Both the position numbers and the translations under genes were made by a program. A DNA stretch of 64,000 bases, taken from assembly GCA_965603515.1 (NCBI GenBank), contig CBFDDH010000009.1, positions 1-64,000 of the forward strand, in the 5' to 3' direction. Within the stretch, counting starts at the first letter, position 1. Each line of letters starts with the position of its first letter. The notes beneath the pieces are model-generated. The model was not told the DNA's origin. It made no database searches and saw only the letters and a list, made by a program, of their open reading frames with translations. This document shows, in pieces, positions 16,622 to 25,287 of the stretch. This DNA comes from JAUVZL01 sp965603515 (GTDB lineage Bacteria > Hydrothermota > Tepidihabitantia > SM23-42).

Positions 16622-18940
16622 ATGCTAGTTACCGTGAAATGGCTTGAAGAGCTTACTCGAACACAACTAAATCCAGAAGACATCACACGATGTTCGCTGG
16701 ATTTAGGACTTGAGGTCGAAGAAGAAAAAAGCCTCGCACCTGAGCATATTATTATCGGGAGAATTAACTCAATTGCTCCACATCCTAAACTCAAGAATCT
16801 AAGTATTTTGCAGGCAAGAACCGACCGAGACTCAAGAATTGTAACAGCCGCAAAAAATCTTCAAGCCGGTGATAATGTTCTAATCGTTCCAGCCGGTAAA
16901 ACCTTAAATAACCAGAAAATAGTGGAAAAGAATTTTGCCGGTATAAAATCGCAAGGTATTTTGGTTAGCGAAGAAGAATTGGGATTAGCTGAGAAATCTG
17001 CTGGGGTCATTATTTTAGAAAAAGGTAAACCCGGCAAGTTATTCAAGGATTTCTTTGATGACTTAGTCCTGGATATGGGCACTACGCCAAATCGTCCGGA
17101 TTGGCTGTCTATCGAGGGTATTGCTCGCGAAATAAGAATTGGTCTAGACATTCGTAATCCAGTGATTCAAACATCAATTCCAAAACAAGCGAATCGACTC
17201 GGCGCGTTTAAAATAGAACTAAAAGACCTACAAGCATGCCCGAGATACACCGGACGAGTCTTCGACAATATCTCGATCAAAGAATCGCCTTTCTGGATGA
17301 AATGGCGTCTCCATTGTTTAGGAATAAACCCAGTAAATAATATCGTTGATATAACGAATACCATCATGTTACTAACTGGACAACCGCTGCATCCATTTGA
17401 CTTGGATTTAATAAAAGATCATATTATTGTACGAAAAGCACGAACCGATGAGAAATTCATCACTCTGGAAGGCACTGAATTAAAATTGAGCAAAAACGAC
17501 TGTGTCATCGCTGATAATCAAGGCTCTGTTGCTCTCGCCGGCATTATCGGATCACAGCGTGCTCAGATATCGAACTCGACAAAAAGTGTCCTTCTGGAAA
17601 GTGCATATTTTGATTCGAAACGCATTGCTCACACATCGAGACGTCTTGGACTACTAACAGAAGCGTCAATCCGATTTGAACGGGGTGCAGACATTGCTGT
17701 AGTCGACAGGACATCAGCAATTACCGGTGAGTTATTCACAAAATATGCTGGTGCGCGCGAGAAAGAGTTTATCAGTACCGGCAATAAAGCAAAGACCATA
17801 AGTATTACCTTTGCCACCGATCGATTAAACAAAATACTATCGACTGATTTAACAGCTCGACAAATAAAAACAATCCTTAAAAAAATTGAAGTATCTGCAA
17901 TTGGCGATAAAACACTTGCTGCAAAGGTACCGCACTATCGCCGTGATCTAAAGATTGAAGAAGACATCTATGAAGAAGTTGCTAGAATCTACGGCTATAT
18001 GCGAATACCTGAAACAAAGCCTCGGAGATGGGGAGGGCGTGTAACGATAGACAAACCCCGCATACATGAAAAAGCAATACGTAACTGCCTGATAGGTCAA
18101 GGTTTTAGCGAAACCTACAATCTATCTTTAACCGCTAGTAAAAGGCTTTCAGATTTTGGATTCAAAAAATTTGTACGAATACAGAACCCTCTGAACGAGC
18201 GTTTTAATGCCCTCAGACCAACGCTCTTTTTGGGTCTCTTAGATTGCGTGAATTATAATTTATCAAAAGGAAATCGGTCCCTGAAACTTTTCGAGATCAG
18301 CAATATTTTGCTCAACGATGCACCGTTTCAGGAAAAGAAAATAGGCATTGTTCTCGGCGGTGAGCAGTATCCGGATTCCTGGAATCAACATGATAAGTTG
18401 ATAGATTACTATGACGCAAAAGGCGTAGTTGAAAGCATCTTCGATCTACTCCATATAAAGAAAGTTCACTTCAAAACAACTGGAAAACACGGGTTCAGCC
18501 AGGTGGTCAACATCATCTTGTCAGGTAAAAAACTGGGCTATATCGGCTGCATCGATAACAAATTCTGTAAGGGAATCTTTTATTATGTTGAACTATCATG
18601 GGATAAACTATTACCCCAAATATCAGAAGCATTCTATATCCCACCAGCTAAGTTTCCCGCCAGTATCCGTGACCTTTCATTCTTACTGAACGAACATATT
18701 GAGGTACCGGCTATTTTCAACTTGATCGTAAAAGTCGGTGGTCCAATTCTGGAAAGAGTTGTTCTTTTCGACTATTACAAGGGTAAGAATCTACCTTCTG
18801 ATAAAAAAAATCTTGGTTTCCGCCTCTATTTTAGAGCACCAGACCGAACACTCACTGACAGAGAAATCGACACTTTCATTACTAAAATCGAAAACGATAT
18901 CTCCGAAAAATTCGCAGCTAAATTACGAAAAAAGGAGTAA
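16622..18940 (+). CDS. pheT: Phenylalanyl-tRNA synthetase beta subunit
   Basis: 772 aa. An EMAP-type OB tRNA-binding domain (about 38-150) is followed by the B3/B4 editing module (NPVNNIVDITNTIMLLTGQP), B5 (PHYRRDLKIEEDIYEEVAR), the inactive synthetase-like core, and the C-terminal ferredoxin-like anticodon-binding domain (YIPPAKFPASIRDLSFLLNE). The ATG at 16622 has GAGG 6 nt upstream. It follows pheS after 43 nt and precedes the zapB-like gene by 2 nt. Confidence 0.96.
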   Translation: MLVTVKWLEELTRTQLNPEDITRCSLDLGLEVEEEKSLAPEHIIIGRINSIAPHPKLKNLSILQARTDRDSRIVTAAKNLQAGDNVLIVPAGKTLNNQKIVEKNFAGIKSQGILVSEEELGLAEKSAGVIILEKGKPGKLFKDFFDDLVLDMGTTPNRPDWLSIEGIAREIRIGLDIRNPVIQTSIPKQANRLGAFKIELKDLQACPRYTGRVFDNISIKESPFWMKWRLHCLGINPVNNIVDITNTIMLLTGQPLHPFDLDLIKDHIIVRKARTDEKFITLEGTELKLSKNDCVIADNQGSVALAGIIGSQRAQISNSTKSVLLESAYFDSKRIAHTSRRLGLLTEASIRFERGADIAVVDRTSAITGELFTKYAGAREKEFISTGNKAKTISITFATDRLNKILSTDLTARQIKTILKKIEVSAIGDKTLAAKVPHYRRDLKIEEDIYEEVARIYGYMRIPETKPRRWGGRVTIDKPRIHEKAIRNCLIGQGFSETYNLSLTASKRLSDFGFKKFVRIQNPLNERFNALRPTLFLGLLDCVNYNLSKGNRSLKLFEISNILLNDAPFQEKKIGIVLGGEQYPDSWNQHDKLIDYYDAKGVVESIFDLLHIKKVHFKTTGKHGFSQVVNIILSGKKLGYIGCIDNKFCKGIFYYVELSWDKLLPQISEAFYIPPAKFPASIRDLSFLLNEHIEVPAIFNLIVKVGGPILERVVLFDYYKGKNLPSDKKNLGFRLYFRAPDRTLTDREIDTFITKIENDISEKFAAKLRKKE

Positions 18941-18942
18941 GA

Positions 18943-19119
18943 TTGAATGAATTAAGTAAACTTGAAGAGAAATTAGACACACTAATTTCTTCAATTAACG
19001 AGCTTAAACAGAAGGTTGAAGACCTCGAGGAAAAAAACAATCAGCTTACATCTCGTGGTCATCAAATAAAAGAGAAGGTTGATATGTTGATTGAGAAAAT
19101 CGACAACCTTCTTATTTGA
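18943..19119 (+). CDS. Short coiled-coil (ZapB-like) protein
   Basis: 58 residues starting at a TTG with AAAGGAG at good spacing. The sequence (MNELSKLEEKLDTLISSINE to EKIDNLLI) has near-perfect heptads with leucine/isoleucine at a/d and is all coiled coil. It lies between pheT and zapA, and its TGA overlaps a TTG of the zapA frame. ZapB is a coiled-coil partner of ZapA at the division ring, and small coiled-coil genes often precede zapA outside Proteobacteria. The ZapB assignment rests on context and composition only. Confidence 0.7.
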   Translation: MNELSKLEEKLDTLISSINELKQKVEDLEEKNNQLTSRGHQIKEKVDMLIEKIDNLLI

Positions 19120-19127
19120 GGTTTATC

Positions 19128-19415
19128 TTGAAGAAAACGGAGATTGTTGTAGCGATCTTTGGAAATGATTATCGAGTCATTTCTGATGATCTGAATCCTG
19201 AACGAATAAAAGAAGTTGCTGAAATAGTGGACAGTAAAATGAAGGAAATCCACCGGGAGTTTCCTCTGCCGTCGACAACCAAAATTGCTGTTTTGGCTTG
19301 TCTGAATTTGGTGGATGATTTTATGCAGCGTGAGGATCAGCAGACGAAGAGGATTACTGAAATGGAAGAAAGAATTAGCTCACTAATCCTGAAACTGGAC
19401 GAAGCTGTTCCTTAA
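19128..19415 (+). CDS. zapA: Cell division protein ZapA
   Basis: 95 aa. ZapA bundles FtsZ filaments. The N-terminal head begins KKTEIVVAIFGNDYRVISDD and continues RIKEVAEIVDSKMKEI, followed by AVLACLNLVDDFMQ and a C-terminal coiled coil (ITEMEERISSLILKLDEA). The TTG at 19128 with GAGG 6 nt upstream is preferred to the TTG at 19116, which would add RFI residues. A 6S RNA follows immediately, a known gene order. Confidence 0.88.
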   Translation: MKKTEIVVAIFGNDYRVISDDLNPERIKEVAEIVDSKMKEIHREFPLPSTTKIAVLACLNLVDDFMQREDQQTKRITEMEERISSLILKLDEAVP

Positions 19416-19418
19416 TTC

Positions 19419-19570
19419 GTTCTCTGCCGTGTTCGTGATGGGTATTTAGTCTTGAGCCAACACCCATTTGTAGGGAGCTTAGTTCGGCTATGGGAATTTC
19501 CCACAGTCGACAGGCGCCCACCTTAAGCCTGGGTTCATAGACTTTTGCTCACACGACACAGGCGGGGACA
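19419..19570 (+). ncRNA. ssrS: 6S RNA (SsrS)
   Basis: A long rod-like RNA lies between zapA and rny. The terminal stem pairs TCTCTGCC (19421-19428) with GGCGGGGA (19561-19568), and is extended by GTGTTCGTG against CACACGACAC. The conserved parts CTTGAGCC on the 5' side and GACAGGCGCCCACCTTAAG with GGGTTCA on the 3' side match the 6S RNA pattern around the central bubble that mimics an open promoter and binds sigma-70 RNA polymerase. The zapA-ssrS neighbourhood is conserved in Proteobacteria. The ends are approximate. Confidence 0.8.
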
Positions 19571-19606
19571 TTTTGATAGTTATATTTATAAAAGTTAGGG
19601 GTTATT

Positions 19607-21166
19607 ATGACATTACCAGGAATACTCATCAGTGTCGGCATTCTGTTTGCTGCCGTCGCTTTAGTGCTTTATTTTTACATAAAATTCGGTAAGACCAAAT
19701 TGAGTAATGCTTCTCTCGAAGCAACAAGAATAATCGAAGAGGCAAGAAAAGAAGCGGAGAACCACAAAAAATCATCTGAAATAACTGCCAAAGAACAGTG
19801 GTATCAGGAAAAACTTAAGTTTGACAAGGAAACTGCTTCTAAAAGAAAAGAGCTTGAAAAAGCCGAGAAGCGCTTTATTGAAAAAGAAACGATTTTAGAA
19901 CGACGTGAGCGTCTCATTGTGGATAAAGAAAATGAGCTTCTGACAAAAGAACACAATGTCCAGAACAAAGAGCGTATCATCCATGCAAAATCAGAGCGTT
20001 TTGATCAAATGATACGAGAACAGAATATCGCCCTCCAAAAAATCGCTAATTTATCAAAGGAAGAAGCCAAAAACACCCTCAAGAAAAACCTCGAAGCAGA
20101 AGCAAGACATGAGGCTGCGGCATTGATAAATCAAATCAAAGATGAAGCTAAGGCTAAAGCTGACGTCACTGCACGTGAGATAATAGCACAGGTAATCCAA
20201 CGTTGTGCCACCTCCCACACTGCAGAAACAACGATTTCAGTAGTCGGAATCCCTTCTGATGAAATGAAAGGACGCATTATCGGTCGAGAAGGCAGGAATA
20301 TCAGATCTTTTGAGAACCTTACTGGGGTTGAAGTTATTATTGACGATACGCCTGAAAGTATTTCTCTTTCCTGTTTTGACCCAATTCGGCGTGAAGTCGC
20401 TCGTATGGCCATGGAGAAGCTGATCTCTGACGGTCGGATACACCCAACGAGAATTGAAGAGATCGTCAAAGCATCCCGTGGTGAACTCGAGATGCTAATA
20501 AAAAACACGGGTGAAGACGTGATTCTGGAAATGGGAATTATCGGGATTACCCAAGAGGTCATCAGTTATCTTGGTAGAATGAAATACCGGACGAGTTACG
20601 GTCAAAATCTTCTTCAGCATTCCAAAGAGGTCGCCAACCTCTCTGCACTCCTTGCGCAGGAATTAGGTTTGGATGCAACGATTGCGAAACGGGCCGGATT
20701 ACTGCATGATTTGGGTAAAGTGGGTGACAAGAACATTGAAGGTTCACATGCCTATGTTGGTGCTGAAATCGCAAGAAAATATGGCGAAAATGAAATCATT
20801 GTCAATTCCATTGAAGCACATCATAAAGAGATCAACCCCACCTCGGCATATGCTGGGATCGTGGAAATAGCGGATTCAATCTCTGGTTCCCGACCCGGTG
20901 CGAGACGCGAAACCATTGAGGCATACGTCAAACGATTGAATACGTTGGAAGAACTTGCTTCTTCTTTTGATGGTGTGGAAAGGGTTTTTGCCATACAGGC
21001 TGGACGAGAGATCAGAGTAATGGTCCAACCTGAAAAGGTATCTGACATTGAAGCTGAAAACCTAGCCCAGAAAGTCGCCCGTCGAATTGAAAAAGAAACA
21101 CAATACCCCGGACAGATAAAAGTCACCTTAATACGGGAAAAAAGAGTCGTTGAAATAGCTAAGTAA
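19607..21166 (+). CDS. rny: Ribonuclease Y
   Basis: 519 aa, the typical length. An N-terminal membrane anchor (LISVGILFAAVALVLYFYI) is followed by a long coiled coil (about 30-200), a KH domain with SDEMKGRIIGREGRNIRSFE, and an HD domain with HSKEVANLSALLA and GLLHDLGKVGD. It is an endoribonuclease that initiates mRNA decay at the membrane. The ATG at 19607 has AGGGG upstream. It ends the thrS-to-rny cluster. Confidence 0.96.
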   Translation: MTLPGILISVGILFAAVALVLYFYIKFGKTKLSNASLEATRIIEEARKEAENHKKSSEITAKEQWYQEKLKFDKETASKRKELEKAEKRFIEKETILERRERLIVDKENELLTKEHNVQNKERIIHAKSERFDQMIREQNIALQKIANLSKEEAKNTLKKNLEAEARHEAAALINQIKDEAKAKADVTAREIIAQVIQRCATSHTAETTISVVGIPSDEMKGRIIGREGRNIRSFENLTGVEVIIDDTPESISLSCFDPIRREVARMAMEKLISDGRIHPTRIEEIVKASRGELEMLIKNTGEDVILEMGIIGITQEVISYLGRMKYRTSYGQNLLQHSKEVANLSALLAQELGLDATIAKRAGLLHDLGKVGDKNIEGSHAYVGAEIARKYGENEIIVNSIEAHHKEINPTSAYAGIVEIADSISGSRPGARRETIEAYVKRLNTLEELASSFDGVERVFAIQAGREIRVMVQPEKVSDIEAENLAQKVARRIEKETQYPGQIKVTLIREKRVVEIAK

Positions 21167-21487
21167 TTTTAGATTTAAGATTTCAGATTTAAGATTGAAA
21201 AAACCTATCAATTTTTAGAATACGGATTATAGCATAAAAAAGGTAGGCTGTGATTGGCCGACTTCCCCCTAAGCCTGCCCCGTAAAATAAAGTTGTACGG
21301 GGTCATTCCCTTGCTTGCTGTAGTCCTGAGTTATATGTCGAAGGGATCGGGCAATCCAGCTGAATTTCTACTGGTTTATTCGATCAAAATAATAAATGAT
21401 AAAAACAGATTTGGATTACTTCAGTTTTGCTCCACGAACAATACGGTGATTATTCTCAATTTTAAATTCTAAATCTAAAATCTGCAA
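21167..21487. repeat. Repeat-derived intergenic block flanked by inverted repeats
   Basis: No gene is seen. An A/T-rich motif (21172-21197, built on GATTTAAGATTTCAG) recurs inverted at 21457-21489. Inside, 21270-21360 is a diverged copy of the intergenic repeat also seen at 23966-24040 (CCTGCCCCGTAA..., GTCGAAGGG). Confidence 0.5.
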
Positions 21488-22156
21488 TTAAAATACAATC
21501 CCCAGTATATCGGCACTCAGGGCAACCAGGAAATGTAGTATTGCGCAGGGCAAAAAACTTCGGGAACGTAAACCAAGTAAACCCATAAATATACCAGCAA
21601 ATATCGACCCGTAGGCTTCTAACGGCTTTTTTCTATAATGCATAATGGCAAAAGGGATTGTTTGCACAAGGATACTCGCCTTGCCGAACTTTTTCTCAAG
21701 CCCGAATAGCATAAAACCTCTGAAAAAGTACTCCCAGGCAAACATATGAAAAAGCTGTATGCCTTGATACAGCAGGAAGTAGTTCATACCTCTTGCCGCC
21801 TTGCGGTATAGGGGATAATAATACTTCATGTCTGTGAATTTAAACACCACCAGAAGAATAAGCAACATTATAAGATAAAAAACCGCAACTTCTTTTAGCC
21901 ATTGTTTAACCCTGCCCAGATTGATCCCATAATCTTTAGGTTTGCGTTTGAATAAGAAAAATAAAGGAAGCGGTGAAAGACCGTATAATATCCCCATAAT
22001 AATCAACCTGTCAAGGAACAGCTCTTCGCGTCCGGAAAATACAAAGTGCATTCGGCGTAGATATATGCCGAACAGAAGGATAAAAGTAGAATAAACTATA
22101 ATAACAACCGTTTCGATATCTAACTGTTTGATCTCTTTGATATATTGTTTTATCAC
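21488..22156 (-). CDS. CPBP-family intramembrane metalloprotease
   Basis: 222 aa with six to eight transmembrane helices. Abi/CAAX (CPBP) motifs are visible: EYFFRG (glutamate and arginine of motif 1), FAIMHYR (motif 2 His) and AILHFLVAL (motif 3 His). Family members include CAAX prenyl proteases and bacteriocin-immunity proteins; the substrate here is unknown. The frame can be extended to a TTG at 22189, but that is the -35 box of the promoter. The GTG at 22156, 5 nt after the -10, is the leaderless start. Confidence 0.82.
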   Translation of the reverse strand: MIKQYIKEIKQLDIETVVIIVYSTFILLFGIYLRRMHFVFSGREELFLDRLIIMGILYGLSPLPLFFLFKRKPKDYGINLGRVKQWLKEVAVFYLIMLLILLVVFKFTDMKYYYPLYRKAARGMNYFLLYQGIQLFHMFAWEYFFRGFMLFGLEKKFGKASILVQTIPFAIMHYRKKPLEAYGSIFAGIFMGLLGLRSRSFLPCAILHFLVALSADILGIVF

Positions 22157-22161
22157 ATAAT

Positions 22162-22189
22162 AGCATATTGAATCCTGTAAGAAAATCAA
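22162..22189 (-). promoter_or_regulatory. CPBP protease promoter (leaderless)
   Basis: -35 TTGATT at 22189-22184, 16-bp spacer, -10 TATGCT at 22167-22162, 5 nt to the GTG at 22156. Confidence 0.65.
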
Positions 22190-22212
22190 GCTATCATTAC
22201 CTGAAACAATCG

Positions 22213-22330
22213 CTCATCCCTGAGATTGCCGCGCCCGCTTTCATCGGGCTCGCAATGACCAATGAAAGAGGATGTCATTGCGAGAACCCTGAGCTTGTCG
22301 AAGGGAACGAAGCAATCTCATAGCATGGCT
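22213..22330. repeat. REP-like intergenic repeat
   Basis: 22213-22283 is nearly identical to 22882-22952 (same 71-nt layout: ATTGCCGCGCCCGCTT, GCTCGCAATGACCAATG, TCATTGCGA). It is followed by the CCTGAGCTTGTCGAAGGG unit and GAAGCAATCTCA, shared with 23813-23845 and 24000-24042. Confidence 0.75.
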
Positions 22331-22340
22331 AATGCATTAC

Positions 22341-22368
22341 TTGATTTCCTGAAATAAATGCTTAAAAT
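22341..22368 (+). promoter_or_regulatory. yidD promoter (leaderless)
   Basis: -35 TTGATT at 22341-22346, 16-bp spacer, -10 TAAAAT at 22363-22368, 5 nt to the ATG at 22374. Confidence 0.65.
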
Positions 22369-22373
22369 ACTAT

Positions 22374-22745
22374 ATGCAAATCATACTTTGTGCATTACTC
22401 TTCATGCAGCCAATAAGAGAAACCAACCCCTTGAAAATAGTGATCAATGCAGGCATTACTATCCATCAAAAAATCGTGGCACCGGCCCAGGGCGACGTTT
22501 GTAACTTCACGCCTTCGTGTTCAAGATTCAGCAAAAAAGCGATCAGCAAATATGGCGTTATCTGGGGGTCATTAATGGCGGCTGATCGACTTATGCGCTG
22601 CAACCCATGGGCTGTAGATCATCTTAATACCTATTATCCCGGCATCAAAAAGGGCAAGATCTACGATCCGATCGAAAATAATTTCATATTCGGAAAAATC
22701 AAGAAAAGGGACACCACGTTCCCTGAAGAAGGATCAAATTTTTAG
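22374..22745 (+). CDS. yidD: Membrane protein insertion efficiency factor YidD
   Basis: 123 aa. The YidD/DUF37 core is clear: HQKIVAPAQGDVCNFTPSCS followed by RFSKKAISKYGVIWGS, RLMRCNPWAVDH and YYPGIKKG. YidD assists YidC-dependent membrane insertion. It is somewhat longer than the ~80-aa core, with an N-terminal hydrophobic start and a short C-terminal tail. It lies between two copies of a 71-nt repeat, away from rnpA/yidC, and is followed by two paralogous membrane proteins. Confidence 0.9.
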   Translation: MQIILCALLFMQPIRETNPLKIVINAGITIHQKIVAPAQGDVCNFTPSCSRFSKKAISKYGVIWGSLMAADRLMRCNPWAVDHLNTYYPGIKKGKIYDPIENNFIFGKIKKRDTTFPEEGSNF

Positions 22746-22767
22746 AGCGTGTTACCCAAATCCCGTT

Positions 22768-23070
22768 TTGTCATTGCGAAGCCCGACCATTAAGAATTGT
22801 AATGGTCGGGGTGTGGCAATCTCATTATATTTCACGAGATTGCTTCGTCGTTTCACTCCTCGTAATGACATTTTAGGATCCCCCATCTCTGAAATTGCCG
22901 CGCCCGCTTCCAGCGAGCTCGCAATGACCAATGAAAGAGGATATCATTGCGATTCAGCATCTGTTGTTGATCGATTATTCCTTATTGTCATTGCCCGACT
23001 TGATCGGGCAATCCAGTCATTCCTGCCCCGTCAGTTAATAAATATACGGGGAGTCCCTTCGTTGTCAGAA
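22768..23070. repeat. Nested palindromic REP/BIME-like repeats
   Basis: 22768-22871 has an outer inverted pair GTCATTGCGAAG / CTCGTAATGAC around a perfect 11-bp hairpin (22782-22792 with 22800-22810). 22882-22952 repeats 22213-22283. 22985-23060 carries GTCATTGCCCGACTTGATCGGGC and a CCCCGT...ACGGGG pair. An open frame across it is a translation of repeats, not a gene. Confidence 0.75.
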
Positions 23071-23072
23071 AA

Positions 23073-23798
23073 ATGACCCTGCTTTTACTATTACTTTATG
23101 CCCAGCCTATAAACACCTTTTCCGAAGAGAATATCCTAGCATTTGCTAACCACCTCTATATTCAAAAAGACTATGCAGCAGCTTTGAATGAGTATCAAAG
23201 ATACCAGTTTCTAACTGATTCAATGCGCAATGACGTGCCAGATAGAATCGTTGACTGCCTGATCAACCTAGAAAGGTACGATGAAGCATTAGCTAAATGT
23301 AATGATATGGATGATGAAGTAAAAAGGAGGTTTACTAAGGGCACCGTGTACTTCACAGCTGAGCAATATGATTTATCGCGTTCTCATCTCATTGATATCG
23401 GAGAAACTTATAATAAAGAAGCCAATAAGATAATTGGTTTGAGCTATGCTTTTGAGTTTCGATTCCAGGAAGCAGAAGAGTATCTCAAGCTTCCAAGGAA
23501 CAAGCCAACCTATAAGAAACCTGCCCTGGGTGCACTCTGTGCTTTGCTCCCAGGTGGCGGGCATTGGTACTGCGGCAGAACTGGCGATGGTGTTTTCTCA
23601 CTATTATTAGTTAGCACGACTGCGCTTCTCTCTTACCACTATCATCAGGAGGACGAAGATATCAAGTTCAATATCTGCCTTGGGACAACTATACTCTTCT
23701 ACGGTGCGAATATCTATGGTGGTATTAATGCCGTACGAAACTACAATTACTATCAGAATGAAAAATACTTAGAGGAGATTCTTGAAAGCACTGAATGA
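23073..23798 (+). CDS. TPR-like protein with C-terminal membrane module (paralogue 1)
   Basis: 241 aa. A short hydrophobic signal (TLLLLLLYAQP) is followed by TPR-like helices (ALNEYQRYQFL; LINLERYDEALAKCNDM). From about 150 a hydrophobic module begins GALCALLPGGGHWYCGRTGD and continues with two membrane helices and GANIYGGINAVRNYNYYQ. The PGxG-x-Y-xG pattern resembles DUF5683-type membrane domains. It is paralogous in layout to the gene at 24117. Function is unknown; proximity to yidD may hint at envelope biogenesis. Confidence 0.6.
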   Translation: MTLLLLLLYAQPINTFSEENILAFANHLYIQKDYAAALNEYQRYQFLTDSMRNDVPDRIVDCLINLERYDEALAKCNDMDDEVKRRFTKGTVYFTAEQYDLSRSHLIDIGETYNKEANKIIGLSYAFEFRFQEAEEYLKLPRNKPTYKKPALGALCALLPGGGHWYCGRTGDGVFSLLLVSTTALLSYHYHQEDEDIKFNICLGTTILFYGANIYGGINAVRNYNYYQNEKYLEEILESTE

Positions 23799-23809
23799 TA
23801 TACTTATGC

Positions 23810-24110
23810 CCTGTCATTGCGAGAACCCTGAGCTTGTCGAAGGGAACGGACAATCCAGGAACGCCCCAACTTTATTCTGGATTATCCAATCAAGTTGGAT
23901 AATGACAATAGAGAAATCATTGCCTAATCCATACACCTGCGTCATTGCCCGATCACTCCTCCCTGCCTGCCCCGTAAGATGTAAATCATACGGGGTCATT
24001 GCGAGGAACCCTGAGCTTGTCGAAGGGGACGAAGCAATCTCAAGGAGACGCGTAATGCCCAAATATCATCAAAATTGCTTCGCTAACCCTAACAATGACA
24101 ATTCAGGTAC
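23810..24110. repeat. Intergenic repeat tract
   Basis: Two copies of the TCATTGCGAG...CCTGAGCTTGTCGAAGGG unit (23813-23845, 24000-24042) lie with a CCCCGTAAGAT...ATACGGGG hairpin. An open frame of 113 codons across this tract is repeat translation. Confidence 0.7.
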
Positions 24111-24116
24111 CCTGGA

Positions 24117-24878
24117 ATGCTAATAGCTTTCCTCCTATTCACCCAATTCTCACTTGCTGATTCCTTATATTCACACAACCTTTTTAATGTCGCATATGTA
24201 GAATATGAAAGAGCATTCTTTTTCTATCCAGAATTAGAATCAAACCCGCAAAAAAGGGTAAAATATGCGATCTCTCTTTTTCACTCAAACCAGTATAGAG
24301 GTATCAGAGAATTTCATAACATATTCAATGATCTACCCGATCTGAATCCTGAATTTAAAGTAGAAATCGCTTGCTGTTATCTTGATTCAGACTATGCCCA
24401 TGAAGCAAGTGGATTATTCATTCAAACCGGTGAAAAGAGATTATTGGGTTATACCTTTCTTTTTGATAATAGACTATACAGTGCCCGTGATGTATTTGGC
24501 TCGATCGGAGATTCAGTGATAGTAGAAGAAATCAATACCTACTTTGAAATGCCAAAAAAATCGTTGCGCACCGCAGCGCTTTTATCGATAATATGCCCAG
24601 GAACCGGTGAAATATATGCTGGCGACACTCACCTCGGTATCCGGGATTTCCTTCTGAATCTCGGTTCTGGATACCTGATATATAATGCGGTGAAGCAAAA
24701 AAAGTATATCGATGCAGCCCTTGTTTTCAGCCTTCTTTTCAACCGGTTTTACCTTGGCTCAATCCATAATGCCCAGGTATCAGCGGAAAAAACTAATGAA
24801 AAATCAAGACAAAGATGGCTCAACCAGATGGGAAATAGGTACTTTCAGGATCTCGATCAGAAAACCCTCAGCAGGTAA
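24117..24878 (+). CDS. TPR-like protein with C-terminal membrane module (paralogue 2)
   Basis: 253 aa with the same order as the gene at 23073: signal peptide (LIAFLLFTQFSLAD), helical repeats (NVAYVEYERAFFFYP; EFKVEIACCYLDSDYAHEAS), then a module opening LSIICPGTGEIYAGDTHLG, two hydrophobic helices and LGSIHNAQVSAEKTNEK. No Shine-Dalgarno is evident before the ATG. The pair probably arose by duplication and is now separated by repeats. Function is unknown. Confidence 0.6.
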   Translation: MLIAFLLFTQFSLADSLYSHNLFNVAYVEYERAFFFYPELESNPQKRVKYAISLFHSNQYRGIREFHNIFNDLPDLNPEFKVEIACCYLDSDYAHEASGLFIQTGEKRLLGYTFLFDNRLYSARDVFGSIGDSVIVEEINTYFEMPKKSLRTAALLSIICPGTGEIYAGDTHLGIRDFLLNLGSGYLIYNAVKQKKYIDAALVFSLLFNRFYLGSIHNAQVSAEKTNEKSRQRWLNQMGNRYFQDLDQKTLSR

Positions 24879-24976
24879 TCATCGGTTCCCGCTTTGCGGG
24901 ATCCTCGGTCTTCCAATATCATTATATTGAATATGATAGACCGGGATAATCCTTCCGAAAGCTCTGATATTGACTA

Positions 24977-25004
24977 TTGACAAATCCATAGTAGTGACTA
25001 TAAT
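24977..25004 (+). promoter_or_regulatory. tRNA-Ile promoter
   Basis: -35 TTGACA at 24977-24982, 16-bp spacer, -10 TATAAT at 24999-25004; the mature tRNA begins at 25019. Confidence 0.85.
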
Positions 25005-25018
25005 TCACAACCTTATTT

Positions 25019-25092
<74 letters not shown>

Positions 25093-25136
25093 CGTTTTTA
25101 CACTCTCCTATAAAAAATGAAGGGAGGAGAGAATTA

Positions 25137-25183
25137 ACAAGATAACCGAGCGATAACGAGGTTATCTTGTGGATATTTTTTTG
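25137..25183 (+). terminator. Intrinsic terminator after tRNA-Ile
   Basis: Perfect 11-bp stem ACAAGATAACC/GGTTATCTTGT (25137-25147 with 25160-25170), then GGATATTTTTTT. Confidence 0.8.
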
Positions 25184-25287
25184 AAATAAGGAATGAAGAT
25201 ATTGTGAAGCTGCAAATCTTTATTCATAAATAATGGAAGTGTAGTCGCGCCATTCATGGTGCCCTACAAAAAAATAAGGAGGAAACA

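Noticed and set aside
22768..23076. 102-codon open frame between yidD and the next gene
   Set aside because: It translates palindromic intergenic repeats, has no ribosome site, and the same repeats occur elsewhere in non-coding DNA.
23782..24123. 113-codon open frame
   Set aside because: It reads through two copies of the CCTGAGCTTGTCGAAGGG repeat family and a hairpin; no gene-like composition.
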